NCBI GenBank assembly: GCA_002339725.1
Contig: DDKN01000110.1
Coordinates: 1 to 10,621, forward strand
Direction: 5' to 3'
DNA length: 10,621 nt
DNA from: Thiobacillus sp. UBA2597
GTDB lineage: Bacteria; Pseudomonadota; Gammaproteobacteria; Burkholderiales; Thiobacillaceae
Made by a program: the position numbers and the translations under genes. Under the pieces are notes generated by a model that saw only the letters and a program-made list of their open reading frames with translations, was not told where the DNA came from and made no database searches. Below are positions 1 to 7,980 of this stretch, one piece after another; within the stretch, counting starts at the first letter, position 1, and each line of letters starts with the position of its first letter.

Positions 1-1
1 T

Positions 2-77
<76 letters not shown>

Positions 78-90
78 GAAACGAGCGGCG

Positions 91-96
91 AATATA
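91..96 (-). promoter_or_regulatory. Candidate -10 box for tRNA-Ala
   Basis: The minus strand reads TATATT (5 of 6 matches to TATAAT) 13 bases upstream of the tRNA 5' end. It is followed by a GC-rich discriminator (CGCCGC), as is usual for stable-RNA promoters under stringent control. No good -35 hexamer stands at 16-18 bp, and a T-run (TTTTTT) lies just upstream. The tRNA could also be processed from lgt read-through. Confidence 0.4.
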
Positions 97-124
97 GCAA
101 AAAAGCGGGGTTCGGCATAGGCGC

Positions 125-910
125 CTAGTGGCGGCGCGACCAGACGAACAGGCCGATGCCGGCCGCGATCATGGGCAGGCAGAGCCACTGCGCGGTGGAC
201 AGGCCGAGCGTGAGCACGCCGAAGATGCCGGGGTCGGGGTTGCGGAAGAACTCGGCGATGAAGCGCAGCACGCCGTAGCCGATGAGGAAGACGGCCGAGG
301 TGGCGCCGGCGGCGCGGGGTTTGGCGGCGTAGAGCCAGAGGATGACGAACAGCAGCAGGCCTTCGCCGGCGGCCTGGTAGAGCTGGGAGGGGTGGCGCGC
401 CAGGTCGTCGACATGGGGGAAGACCATGGCCCAGGGCAGCTCGGCATCGGCCGGCCGGCCCCAGAGCTCGCCGTTGATGAAGTTGCCGATGCGGCCGGCG
501 GCCAGGCCCGTGGGCACCAGGGGCGCCACGAAGTCGGCCACGTTCCAGAAGCTGCGCCCGGTCTTGCGCGCGAACCAGGCCAGGGCGACGAGCACGCCGA
601 GAAAGCCGCCGTGGAAGCTCATGCCGCCCTTCCAGACGGCAATGATCTCGCCCGGGTGCTGCAGGTAATAGCCGGGCTGGTAGAACAGCACCTCGCCCAG
701 GCGGCCGCCGATGACCACGCCGAGGATGCCGTAGAACAAAAGGTCGTCGATGTCCCGGCCGGTCCAGCCCAGGTCGGGCCGGCGCTTGATCTGGAGCCGG
801 CCGAGCAGGATGACCAGGCCGAAGGCCAGCAGGTACATCAGGCCGTACCAGTGGATGGCGAGGGGGCCGAGCTTGAGGGCGACGGGGTCGATCTGGGGGT
901 GGATCAGCAT
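125..910 (-). CDS. lgt: Prolipoprotein diacylglyceryl transferase Lgt
   Basis: Inner-membrane enzyme that moves a diacylglyceryl group from phosphatidylglycerol to the lipobox cysteine of prolipoproteins, the first step of lipoprotein maturation. The 261-residue product has the family layout of about seven hydrophobic segments. Visible motifs are the HGG motif with His100, the Lgt signature GRIGNFINGE (Arg140, Asn143, Glu148), HPSQLY near 173, and the late YGVLRFIAEFFR block with Tyr212, Arg216 and Glu220. These correspond to the catalytic and lipid-binding His, Arg and Tyr known in E. coli Lgt. The ATG at 908-910 starts directly on the conserved N-terminus (MLIHPQIDPVA), but no good Shine-Dalgarno sequence precedes it. 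The stop is TAG. The gene is complete and diverges from the binding-protein gene. Confidence 0.97.
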   Translation of the reverse strand: MLIHPQIDPVALKLGPLAIHWYGLMYLLAFGLVILLGRLQIKRRPDLGWTGRDIDDLLFYGILGVVIGGRLGEVLFYQPGYYLQHPGEIIAVWKGGMSFHGGFLGVLVALAWFARKTGRSFWNVADFVAPLVPTGLAAGRIGNFINGELWGRPADAELPWAMVFPHVDDLARHPSQLYQAAGEGLLLFVILWLYAAKPRAAGATSAVFLIGYGVLRFIAEFFRNPDPGIFGVLTLGLSTAQWLCLPMIAAGIGLFVWSRRH

Positions 911-955
911 GATGGCGGGCCGGTCGGGTGGCGGACGATTGGCAAAAATGAATCA

Positions 956-980
956 GCCGGCCGAATTATAGCCGGCCGGC
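956..980 (-). promoter_or_regulatory. lgt promoter -10 within an inverted repeat
   Basis: The minus strand carries a perfect TATAAT at 965-970, 54 bases before the lgt ATG. It sits in the loop of an 8-bp inverted repeat, GCCGGCCG (956-963) and CGGCCGGC (973-980). No clear -35 is found at 17 bp (CGGATC, a poor match). The AT-rich box stands out against a very GC-rich background, which supports promoter function. Whether the repeat is an operator or simply reflects the local CCGG-rich composition cannot be decided here. Confidence 0.5.
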
Positions 981-1016
981 CCGGCCCGATCCGCCGCCCG
1001 GTTCGGCCTGGGCCAC

Positions 1017-1022
1017 TAGAAT
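1017..1022 (+). promoter_or_regulatory. Candidate -10 box for the binding protein/kinase pair
   Basis: TAGAAT (5 of 6 to TATAAT) lies 62 bases upstream of the ATG at 1085 in the divergent intergenic region. The hexamer 17 bp upstream is GC-rich and does not resemble TTGACA, so the promoter may depend on an activator. An alternative weak -35 (TTGGCA, 939-944) has no well-spaced -10. Confidence 0.35.
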
Positions 1023-1084
1023 GATTCGGCCGGGTGCGCTCGGGCGCATCGCCGGCAAGGCCGATAACGACGAAGGGGGGAGCC

Positions 1085-1930
1085 ATGCGCAAGACTGGGA
1101 CTTATGGGTTGGCGCTATGCCTGGCGCTGCAGATGGGGGTGGCCCTGGCCGAGGAGGCCAAGCCGCTACGGTTCGGGGTGATCAACCAGCGCAGCGTGGC
1201 TCTGACGGCCGAGGCCTGGAACCCGATCCTGATTTATGTCGGTCACAAGATCGGCCGGCCGCTGGTGTTGACGATGGGCAAGACCGCGCCGGAGACCACG
1301 GCGATGACCGAGCGGGGCGAACATGATCTGGCCTACAGCAATCACATGTTCACGCCGCGCCGGGACAAGCTGGGTTACAAGGTGATCCTGCGCATCGCGG
1401 GCGAGCCCAATCGCGGCGTGATCGTCACGCGCGAGGATGGCCCGATTCAGAGTTTGAAGCAGCTCAAGGGGCAGCCGGTGGCGTTTCCCTCGAAAGACGC
1501 CTTTCTGAGCTATCACGTGACGATCGATCATCTGAACAAGGCCGGCATCGCGGTACAGCCGGTGTTCACCGGCAACCAGGAGGGCGCCATGTCGCAGTTG
1601 CAGTTCGGCAAGGTGGTCGCGGCGGGGGTCAACGAAAAGCTGCTGGCGAAATACGCCGCGCGCGAGGACCTGCGCTATCGGGTGTTGTGGGCCTCGGAAC
1701 CTTATCTCGACATCCCCATCATCGCCCATCGCTCGCTGTCGCCCAAGCTCGTCGAGGCGGTGCGCGAGGCCTTCATCGGCATGGCCGACGACCCCGAGGG
1801 ACGCAAGGCGCTGCAGGCCAGCGCCGCCGCCCTGGGCCAGCAGCAGATCTGGACCTTCATCCGGGCGGATGACAGGGATTATGACGACTATCGCCGCTTC
1901 TACCGAAAGGCCAGCGTGAAGCTGGAATAA
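1085..1930 (+). CDS. PhnD-like periplasmic substrate-binding protein
   Basis: 281-residue periplasmic binding protein of the phosphate/phosphite/phosphonate (PhnD-like) type. I chose the ATG at 1085 over the upstream in-frame ATG at 1034. A strong GAAGGGGGG ribosome site stands just before it, and it starts straight into a signal peptide (MRKTG, hydrophobic core, cleavage probably after ALA near residue 22). The mature protein begins with the family-type strand PLRFGVINQR. It continues with the AYSNHMF block (83-89), SLKQLKGQPVAFPS and GNQEGAMSQL (from 163), all at the usual spacing. The fold is clear but the ligand is not; the pocket is not obviously the phosphonate one. No permease or ATPase gene is nearby, and the kinase ATG follows 3 bases after the stop. 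A sensory role handing ligand information to that kinase is therefore inferred. Confidence 0.88.
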   Translation: MRKTGTYGLALCLALQMGVALAEEAKPLRFGVINQRSVALTAEAWNPILIYVGHKIGRPLVLTMGKTAPETTAMTERGEHDLAYSNHMFTPRRDKLGYKVILRIAGEPNRGVIVTREDGPIQSLKQLKGQPVAFPSKDAFLSYHVTIDHLNKAGIAVQPVFTGNQEGAMSQLQFGKVVAAGVNEKLLAKYAAREDLRYRVLWASEPYLDIPIIAHRSLSPKLVEAVREAFIGMADDPEGRKALQASAAALGQQQIWTFIRADDRDYDDYRRFYRKASVKLE

Positions 1931-1933
1931 CGC

Positions 1934-4900
1934 ATGCCGCTCGCCCGCCTCGCCGAGTTCTGGGCCGGCCGCGGCCTGCTGCTGCGGGTGGCGGTGGTGC
2001 AGGGGCTGCTGCTGTTGGCGATCGCGCTGGTCATGTCGGGCCTGCTGGCCTATCAAACCCGCAGCGAACTGCTGGAGGCGCAGCAGAACAAGGCCAGGCT
2101 GATGCTGCTGGTGCTCACCCCGCTGGTGGCGGAGCAGGCGCTGCTGGGCGACTACGCCAGCATCAAGCAACTGCTCGAGCGTCAGGCGGCGGTGTATCCC
2201 GACATCGCCTTCATGCGCTGGCAGGGCAACAGCCAGCGCGAGGTCACGGTCCGGGTCAATCCCCCGATGCAGGCGCCGCCGGAGTGGTTCAGCCGGGCCG
2301 TGGCCATCAGCCGCCTGGAGCGCAGCGTGCCGGTGAGCGTGGGCGGCGTGGAATACGGCCGGTTGCAGGTTGCCTTCGACCCCACCTTCATCGCCCACGA
2401 GCTCTGGCAGGCGCTCACCGTCGGGGTGGGCCAGATCTTCGTCAGCGCGCTCCTGCTGCTGGCGGCGATGATGCTGGTGCTGCGCACCAATTTGCGGGTG
2501 CTGCGGCAGATCGCCGGCGCGGTCGACCGTTTCCGCCAGGGCGAATACGACGTGCGCATCCAGCCGGCCGGGGCGCGCGAGCTGCGTCAGGCGGTGACCA
2601 TCTTCAACAACATGGCCGAGCGCATCCAGCAGCTGCTGGCCGATGTCTCCGACAGCCGGCGCAAGCTGCACGAGCAATTGCACTTCATCGAGGAGCTGAT
2701 CGAGGCCCTGCCCCTGCCCATGTTCTACAAGGACCGCCAGGGCCTCTACCTGGGCGTGAACGAGGCCTGGGAGGCCTTTTTCGGGGTGCCGCGCGCCGAC
2801 ATCCTGGGGCGGACCGTGCGCGAGCTCTACCCCCGTCACCCCGAAATCGCCGCCATCCACGAGGCCAAGGACGCCGAGCTGCTCGCGCGCACCGGGGTGC
2901 AAAGCTACGAGATCGACCTCCTGGACAGCGTGGGCGAAGTGCGCCGGGTGATGTACAGCAAGACCACCCTGACCAATGCCGAGGGCCAGGTCACCGGCCT
3001 GCTCGGCATCATCACCGATCTGACCGAGCTTAAGCGGGCCGAGCAGCAGGCGCGCCAGGCCCTGGTCGACAAGGCGGCGGCGGAACAGGCGAGCCAGGCC
3101 AAGAGCCTGTTCCTGGCCAATATGAGCCACGAGATCCGCACCCCGCTCAATGCCGTGCTCGGCCTGGCCCAGGTCGGCGTGCGCAGCAGCCACGGCCGCC
3201 GGGAGCGCGAGACCTTCAGCCGCATCCTCGAGGCGGGTCAGCTGCTGCTGTCGGTGGTGAACGACATCCTGGACTATTCCAAGATCGAGGCCGGCAAGCT
3301 GCAGATCGAACAGGCCCCCTTCGCCCTGGGCGAGGCGATCGACCGCGCGATCGGCATCAACGCCCCGCGTGCCTACGCCAAAGGCCTGGACTGCCGGCTG
3401 CATGAGGCGGCCGACCTGCCGCCCCGGGTGGTGGGCGATGAGATGCATTTGTCCCAGGTCCTGGTCAACCTGCTCGGCAATGCGGTCAAGTTCACCGACC
3501 GCGGCCATGTCGCGCTGTCGGTGGTGCCGGCCGAGGGCAGTGGCGGCCGGGCCGGCATCCTGTTCACCATCGAGGACACCGGCATCGGCATCCCGCCGGC
3601 GCAGATGGCCAGCCTGTTCCAGCCCTTCGAGCAGGCCGACGGCTCGACCACCCGGCGCTACGGCGGCACCGGTCTCGGTCTTTCGATCAGCCAGCGCCTG
3701 GTCGAGGCCATGGGCGGCGAGATCGGGGTGCAGAGCCAGCCGGGCCAGGGCTCGGTCTTCAGCGTCTGGCTGCCGCTGGCGCCCAGCCAGGATGCCCCGG
3801 CCGAGCCGCCGGTCGCGCCGCACTTCGCCCTGCTCGGCTTCGATCCGAACGAGGCCGAGGCCCTGACCGCCCAGTTGGCGGCCAAGGGCTGCCAGATCAC
3901 GCGGCTGACGCCCGACCTGGCATCGAACCCGGCGGTCGATCTCATCGTCATCGAGGCCGAGGCCCTGAGCCAGCCGGCCCTGGCCGAATGGGCCAACCGC
4001 CTGCAGCAGGCAGGCCAGCGCCTGGCGCTGGTGGCGCTGCCGGGGGCGGTGCAGCCGGTGTTGGAGGCGGTGCCGGAACAGGCTTTGATCCTCGAGCGTC
4101 CCTTGCGCCTGCGCCATCTGCTGCAGGCCAGCCGCCAGCGGCCCCGGCCCGTGGCCGAAACCCCGGCCAGGGGCACGCGCCGGCTGGCGGGCTGGCGTGT
4201 GCTGGCGGCCGAGGACAACGAGGTCAACCAGATCGTGCTGGAGGAGATCCTGAGCCAGGAGGGCGCCGTGCTCACTTTGGCCGGCAACGGGCGCGAGGCC
4301 CTGGAAAAACTGCGCCACTACGGCGCCGAGGCCTTCGACATGCTGCTGACCGATGTCCAGATGCCGGAGATGGACGGCTATGCCCTGGCGCGCGAGGTGA
4401 GCGCTGCCTATCCCAAACTGCCCATCATCGGCCTCACCGCCCATGCCATGTCGGAGGAACGCGAACGCTGTCTGGCGGCCGGCATGTGGGAGCATGTGGC
4501 CAAGCCGATCGAGATCGAAACCCTGCTGGCGGCGATGCTGCGCCATGCCGCCAGCCGGCCGGATGCCTGGGGTGGTCTGCTGCCAGCGGCGGCGCGCCCC
4601 GCCCCGGCCGGGCCGCCGTTGGTCCAGCCAGCGCCGCCGGCCAGCGCAGGGCCGGCGCCGGACGCGGCGGCAGCGCCCGCCATGACCGATGCCGTGATCG
4701 ATTGGCCGGCCTTGGAGCGGTTTTTCAAGGGCAAGCAGGCGGCGGTGGACAAGGTGGTGGCCATGGCGCTGGAGAGCAATGCCGACATGCCGGCCCGGCT
4801 GCGCGCGGCGGCTAAGCAGGGCGATCCGGCCAGCCTGGCCAGCCTGGCCCACAAGCTCAAGGGCATGGCCGGCAGCCTGCGCGCGCCGCAAGTGCAAGCC

Positions 4901-5029
4901 CTGGCTGCCCTGGCGGAGGCTGCTGCCCGGCAGGGCCAGCCCGATGCCGCGGCCCAGGCCCTGCGCCTGGCCGAGGCCCTGGAGGCCTTGCTGGCCGAGC
5001 TGGCCCGGCGCCGCACCGGCCAGGGGTGA
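1934..5029 (+). CDS. Hybrid sensor histidine kinase with HAMP, PAS, two receiver-like domains and HPt
   Basis: 1031-residue inner-membrane phosphorelay kinase. In order: TM1 (about 14-40); periplasmic domain (about 41-160) that I cannot assign to a named sensor family; TM2 (161-183); HAMP (about 184-237); PAS (about 250-365, PMFYKDRQG onward); HisKA with phospho-acceptor His399 in NMSHEIRTPLN; HATPase with N box (Asn512, Asn516), EDTGIGIP (547-554) and GGTGLGLS (577-584). A degenerate receiver follows (about 630-735), with Glu674 where the phospho-Asp should be. An intact receiver comes next (acidic Glu760/Asp761, phospho-Asp807 in TDVQMPEMDG, Thr835, Lys857). A Pro/Ala linker (about 883-915) leads to a C-terminal HPt with His973 in AHKLKGMAGSL. 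The expected relay is His399 to Asp807 to His973 to an external regulator, and no such regulator is encoded here. The weak ribosome site and 3-base gap suggest translational coupling to the upstream binding protein. Confidence 0.95.
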   Translation: MPLARLAEFWAGRGLLLRVAVVQGLLLLAIALVMSGLLAYQTRSELLEAQQNKARLMLLVLTPLVAEQALLGDYASIKQLLERQAAVYPDIAFMRWQGNSQREVTVRVNPPMQAPPEWFSRAVAISRLERSVPVSVGGVEYGRLQVAFDPTFIAHELWQALTVGVGQIFVSALLLLAAMMLVLRTNLRVLRQIAGAVDRFRQGEYDVRIQPAGARELRQAVTIFNNMAERIQQLLADVSDSRRKLHEQLHFIEELIEALPLPMFYKDRQGLYLGVNEAWEAFFGVPRADILGRTVRELYPRHPEIAAIHEAKDAELLARTGVQSYEIDLLDSVGEVRRVMYSKTTLTNAEGQVTGLLGIITDLTELKRAEQQARQALVDKAAAEQASQAKSLFLANMSHEIRTPLNAVLGLAQVGVRSSHGRRERETFSRILEAGQLLLSVVNDILDYSKIEAGKLQIEQAPFALGEAIDRAIGINAPRAYAKGLDCRLHEAADLPPRVVGDEMHLSQVLVNLLGNAVKFTDRGHVALSVVPAEGSGGRAGILFTIEDTGIGIPPAQMASLFQPFEQADGSTTRRYGGTGLGLSISQRLVEAMGGEIGVQSQPGQGSVFSVWLPLAPSQDAPAEPPVAPHFALLGFDPNEAEALTAQLAAKGCQITRLTPDLASNPAVDLIVIEAEALSQPALAEWANRLQQAGQRLALVALPGAVQPVLEAVPEQALILERPLRLRHLLQASRQRPRPVAETPARGTRRLAGWRVLAAEDNEVNQIVLEEILSQEGAVLTLAGNGREALEKLRHYGAEAFDMLLTDVQMPEMDGYALAREVSAAYPKLPIIGLTAHAMSEERERCLAAGMWEHVAKPIEIETLLAAMLRHAASRPDAWGGLLPAAARPAPAGPPLVQPAPPASAGPAPDAAAAPAMTDAVIDWPALERFFKGKQAAVDKVVAMALESNADMPARLRAAAKQGDPASLASLAHKLKGMAGSLRAPQVQALAALAEAAARQGQPDAAAQALRLAEALEALLAELARRRTGQG

Positions 5030-5054
5030 GCCCGGCAGGCAGGGGCGGTACAAT
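5026..5054 (+). promoter_or_regulatory. Probable ilvD promoter
   Basis: A TACAAT -10 box (5049-5054, 5 of 6) lies 34 bases before the ilvD ATG. At 17 bp upstream is GTGAGC (5026-5031), which matches TTGACA at three positions and overlaps the stop codon of the kinase gene. This gives ilvD a start site of its own near 5061, in addition to possible read-through from the kinase gene. Confidence 0.5.
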
Positions 5055-5087
5055 GGGCCTTTTCGACGCATCGCCAGGTTGACCCCC

Positions 5088-6992
5088 ATGCCCCAGTACC
5101 GTTCCCGCACCACCACCCACGGCCGCAACATGGCCGGTGCCCGCGCCCTCTGGCGCGCCACCGGCATGAAGGACGAGGATTTTTCCAAGCCCATCATCGC
5201 CATCGCCAACTCCTTCACCCAGTTCGTGCCCGGCCACGTCCACCTCAAGGACCTGGGCCAGCTGGTGGCACGCGAGATCGAGGCCGCCGGCGGCGTGGCC
5301 AAGGAGTTCAACACCATCGCGGTGGACGATGGCATCGCCATGGGCCACGGCGGCATGCTCTATTCCCTGCCTTCGCGCGATCTGATCGCCGATTCGGTCG
5401 AATACATGGTCAACGCGCATTGCGCCGACGCCCTGGTCTGCATCTCCAACTGCGACAAGATCACCCCGGGCATGCTCATGGCCGCGCTGCGCCTGAACAT
5501 TCCGGCGGTGTTCGTCTCCGGCGGGCCGATGGAGGCGGGCAAGGTCACCTGGAATGACAAGACCATCAAGCTCGACCTGGTCGACGCCATGGTGCAGGCC
5601 GCCGATGCCAAGTGCAGCGACGAGGAGGTGGCGGCGGTGGAGCGCTCGGCCTGCCCGACCTGCGGTTCCTGCTCCGGCATGTTCACCGCCAACTCCATGA
5701 ACTGCCTGACCGAGGCCCTGGGCCTCAGCTTGCCGGGCAACGGCTCGCTGCTCGCCACCCATGCCGACCGCAAGCAGCTCTTTCTCAAGGCCGGCCGGCT
5801 CATCGTCGAGCTGGCCCGCCGTTGGTACGAGCAGGACGACGCCTCGGTGCTGCCGCGTTCCATCGCCAGCTTCGAGGCGTTCGAAAACGCCATGGCGCTC
5901 GACATCGCCATGGGCGGCTCGACCAACACCGTGCTGCATCTTTTGGCCGCCGCGCGCGAGGCCGGGGTGAACTTCACCATGGCCGACATCGACCGCATGT
6001 CGCGCAAGGTGCCGCATCTGTCCAAGGTGGCGCCCTCGACCCAGCTCTACCACATGGAGGACGTGCACCGCGCCGGCGGCGTCATGGGCATCCTGGGCGA
6101 ACTGGACCGCGCCGGGCTGATCCACCGCGACTGCCACACCGTACACAGCAAGACGCTGGGCGAGGCCCTCTCGGTCTGGGACATCATGCGCGCCCACGAC
6201 GTCTCGGTATTCGAGTTCTACAAGGCGGCACCGGGCGGCGTGCCGACCCAGGTCGCCTTCTCCCAGGACCGCCGCTATCCCGAACTGGACATGGACCGGG
6301 TCAACGGCTGCATCCGCGACGTGGCGCACGCCTACTCGCGCGACGGCGGCCTGGCCGTGCTCTACGGCAATCTGGCCAAGGACGGCTGCATCGTGAAGAC
6401 CGCCGGCATCGACGAGAGCATGTTCGAGGTGGAGCAGCTGCGCTACACCACCAGCGTGCCCACGTCGACGATCCGGGTCTTCCGCGGACCGGCGCGCATC
6501 TTCGAGAGCCAGGACGCGGCGGTCGAGGCCATCCTGGGCGACCGGATCAAGCCGGGCGACGTGGTGGTCATCCGCTACGAGGGGCCGCGCGGCGGTCCGG
6601 GCATGCAGGAGATGCTGTATCCGACCAGCTATCTGAAATCCAAGGGCCTGGGCAAGGCCTGTGCCCTGATCACCGACGGCCGCTTTTCCGGCGGTACCTC
6701 GGGCCTGTCCATCGGCCACATCTCGCCCGAGGCGGCCGAGGGCGGCACCATCGGCCTGGTCGAGGAAGGCGACATGATCGAGATCGACATCCCCAACCGG
6801 CGCATCCATCTGGCGGTGACCGAGGCCGAACTGGCCCGGCGCCGGGCCGCGATGGAGGCCAGGGGCAAGGATGCCTGGCGCCCGGTCGGCCGTGACCGGA
6901 CGGTGTCGCCCGCCCTGCGCGCCTACGCGGCGATGACCACCAGCGCGGCCTTCGGCGCCGTGCGCGATGTCTCCCAGATCGAACGCAAATAA
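5088..6992 (+). CDS. ilvD: Dihydroxy-acid dehydratase IlvD
   Basis: Converts 2,3-dihydroxy-isovalerate and 2,3-dihydroxy-3-methylvalerate to the 2-keto acids in valine, isoleucine and leucine synthesis (EC 4.2.1.9), in the cytoplasm. The start at 5088 gives MPQYRSRTTTHGRNMAGARA, which matches the E. coli N-terminus. Cluster cysteines are Cys122 in SNCDKITPGM and Cys195 in CPTCGSCSGM. The early segment has NSFTQFVPGH with no third cysteine, as in the E. coli oxygen-sensitive [4Fe-4S] type rather than the [2Fe-2S] type. The C-terminal GRFSGGTSGLSIGH motif is intact. At 634 residues it is about 18 longer than the usual 616. The excess is a single insertion of about 17 residues (roughly 446-465, containing QLRYTTSVPTSTIRV) after GIDES. 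The ribosome site is weak (AGG, 9 bases upstream). It is followed after 13 bases by yeaD. Confidence 0.98.
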   Translation: MPQYRSRTTTHGRNMAGARALWRATGMKDEDFSKPIIAIANSFTQFVPGHVHLKDLGQLVAREIEAAGGVAKEFNTIAVDDGIAMGHGGMLYSLPSRDLIADSVEYMVNAHCADALVCISNCDKITPGMLMAALRLNIPAVFVSGGPMEAGKVTWNDKTIKLDLVDAMVQAADAKCSDEEVAAVERSACPTCGSCSGMFTANSMNCLTEALGLSLPGNGSLLATHADRKQLFLKAGRLIVELARRWYEQDDASVLPRSIASFEAFENAMALDIAMGGSTNTVLHLLAAAREAGVNFTMADIDRMSRKVPHLSKVAPSTQLYHMEDVHRAGGVMGILGELDRAGLIHRDCHTVHSKTLGEALSVWDIMRAHDVSVFEFYKAAPGGVPTQVAFSQDRRYPELDMDRVNGCIRDVAHAYSRDGGLAVLYGNLAKDGCIVKTAGIDESMFEVEQLRYTTSVPTSTIRVFRGPARIFESQDAAVEAILGDRIKPGDVVVIRYEGPRGGPGMQEMLYPTSYLKSKGLGKACALITDGRFSGGTSGLSIGHISPEAAEGGTIGLVEEGDMIEIDIPNRRIHLAVTEAELARRRAAMEARGKDAWRPVGRDRTVSPALRAYAAMTTSAAFGAVRDVSQIERK

Positions 6993-7005
6993 TCCGAGGA
7001 CAGCC

Positions 7006-7929
7006 ATGACCCCGCTCGAACACCTCAACGCCCGCCGCGCCATCGCCGGCCAACTGAACTTTCGCGCCAACGACGCCGGGCTGATCTTCGCCGACATCGA
7101 CAACGATTTCGCCCAGGCCAGCCTTTGCCTGCAGGGCGGCCACCTGGTCAGCTGGCGGCCCAAGGATCAGGCCCGGCCGGTGGTCTGGGTGTCGAGCGCG
7201 GCCAAGTTCGCGCCGGGCAAGTCCATCCGCGGCGGCGTGCCGGTCTGCTGGCCCTGGTTCGGCCCGCACGAGACCGAGGCGGGCTTTCCGGCCCACGGCT
7301 TCGCCCGCACCGTGCCCTGGGAGGTGACCGACAGCTGCACCCTGGAGACGGGTGAGACCGAGCTGGCCCTGATGCTGATGGAGACCGAGCAGACCCGCGC
7401 CCAGTGGCCGCATCGCGCGCGCCTGGAGCTCATGGTCACGGTCGGCCGCAGCCTGAAGATCACCCTGATGACCACCAACCTGGACGACCACGACTTCGTC
7501 ATCGGCGAGGCCCTGCACACCTATTTCGAGATCGGCGACATCGGCGCGGTGCGGGTCACCGGCCTGGAAGGCTGCGAATACCTGGACAAGGTGGACAACT
7601 TCGCGCGCAAGCGCCAGGACGGCGCCATCGCCTTCAGCGGCGAGACCGACCGGGTGTACGTGAACACCGAGGCCGAGTGCGCGATCGAGGATGACCGGCT
7701 CAAGCGCCGCATCCGCATTGCCAAGTCGGGCAGCCGGTCGACCGTGGTCTGGACGCCCTGGGTCGAGAAGGCGGAAAAGATGGGCGACTTCGGCCCGGGT
7801 ATTTCAGGTCAGGGCGGCTGGCGCGAGATGGTCTGCGTCGAGAGCGCCAATGCCCTGGACAACCGGGTCACGGTGCCGGCCGGCCAGACCCACCGGCTGA
7901 CGGTGGAGTATTCGGTCGGGCCGCTTTGA
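7006..7929 (+). CDS. yeaD: D-hexose-6-phosphate mutarotase (YeaD-type aldose-1-epimerase family)
   Basis: Interconverts the alpha and beta anomers of glucose-6-phosphate and similar hexose phosphates (EC 5.1.3.15), in the cytoplasm. The 307-residue length matches the family. Visible blocks are GGHLVSWRPKDQ, the substrate-phosphate region SIRGGVPVCWPWFGPH, HGFARTVPWEV, EALHTYFEI with the probable catalytic His171, and GWREMVCVESANALDN with the probable catalytic Glu279. An in-frame ATG at 6967 lies inside ilvD. I chose 7006 because GAGGA (6996-7000) stands 5 bases before it and the product then starts at the usual N-terminus. The 13-base gap to ilvD implies co-transcription. The pathway link to ilvD is not obvious and may simply be operon housekeeping. 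Confidence 0.93.
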   Translation: MTPLEHLNARRAIAGQLNFRANDAGLIFADIDNDFAQASLCLQGGHLVSWRPKDQARPVVWVSSAAKFAPGKSIRGGVPVCWPWFGPHETEAGFPAHGFARTVPWEVTDSCTLETGETELALMLMETEQTRAQWPHRARLELMVTVGRSLKITLMTTNLDDHDFVIGEALHTYFEIGDIGAVRVTGLEGCEYLDKVDNFARKRQDGAIAFSGETDRVYVNTEAECAIEDDRLKRRIRIAKSGSRSTVVWTPWVEKAEKMGDFGPGISGQGGWREMVCVESANALDNRVTVPAGQTHRLTVEYSVGPL

Positions 7930-7930
7930 T

Positions 7931-7943
7931 CGGCGCAGCGCCG
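7931..7943 (+). other. Small intergenic hairpin
   Basis: CGGCG and CGCCG flank a 3-base loop immediately after the yeaD stop. No T-run follows, so it is not a convincing intrinsic terminator. It could pause polymerase or protect the mRNA end. Confidence 0.35.
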
Positions 7944-7980
7944 GCGGTTCAAGCCAATCGATTTGGAGGGGTACAGCGCC

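Noticed and set aside
128..1024. A 298-codon plus-strand open frame over lgt
   Set aside because: Its product is rich in Ala, Gly, Asp, Glu and Gln with no motif, and it is wholly antisense to a clear lgt gene.
1034..1084. Upstream ATG extending the binding protein by 17 residues
   Set aside because: It would bury the signal peptide behind a polar stretch. The ATG at 1085 has the strong GAAGGGGGG ribosome site.
1166..5356. A 1396-codon open frame antisense to the binding protein, kinase and ilvD start
   Set aside because: It is a by-product of strong GC bias in third codon positions of the real plus-strand genes. The translation is a low-complexity mix of Gln, His, Arg, Gly and Ala without motifs, while the plus strand encodes unmistakable families throughout.
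4857..7163. A 768-codon open frame antisense to ilvD
   Set aside because: Same cause: ilvD on the plus strand is conserved along its full length, and the antisense product has no recognisable domain or ribosome site.
7963..7980. TTG start for the cNMP/rhodanese protein
   Set aside because: The TTG overlaps the ribosome site GGAGGGG that correctly positions the ATG at 7981.
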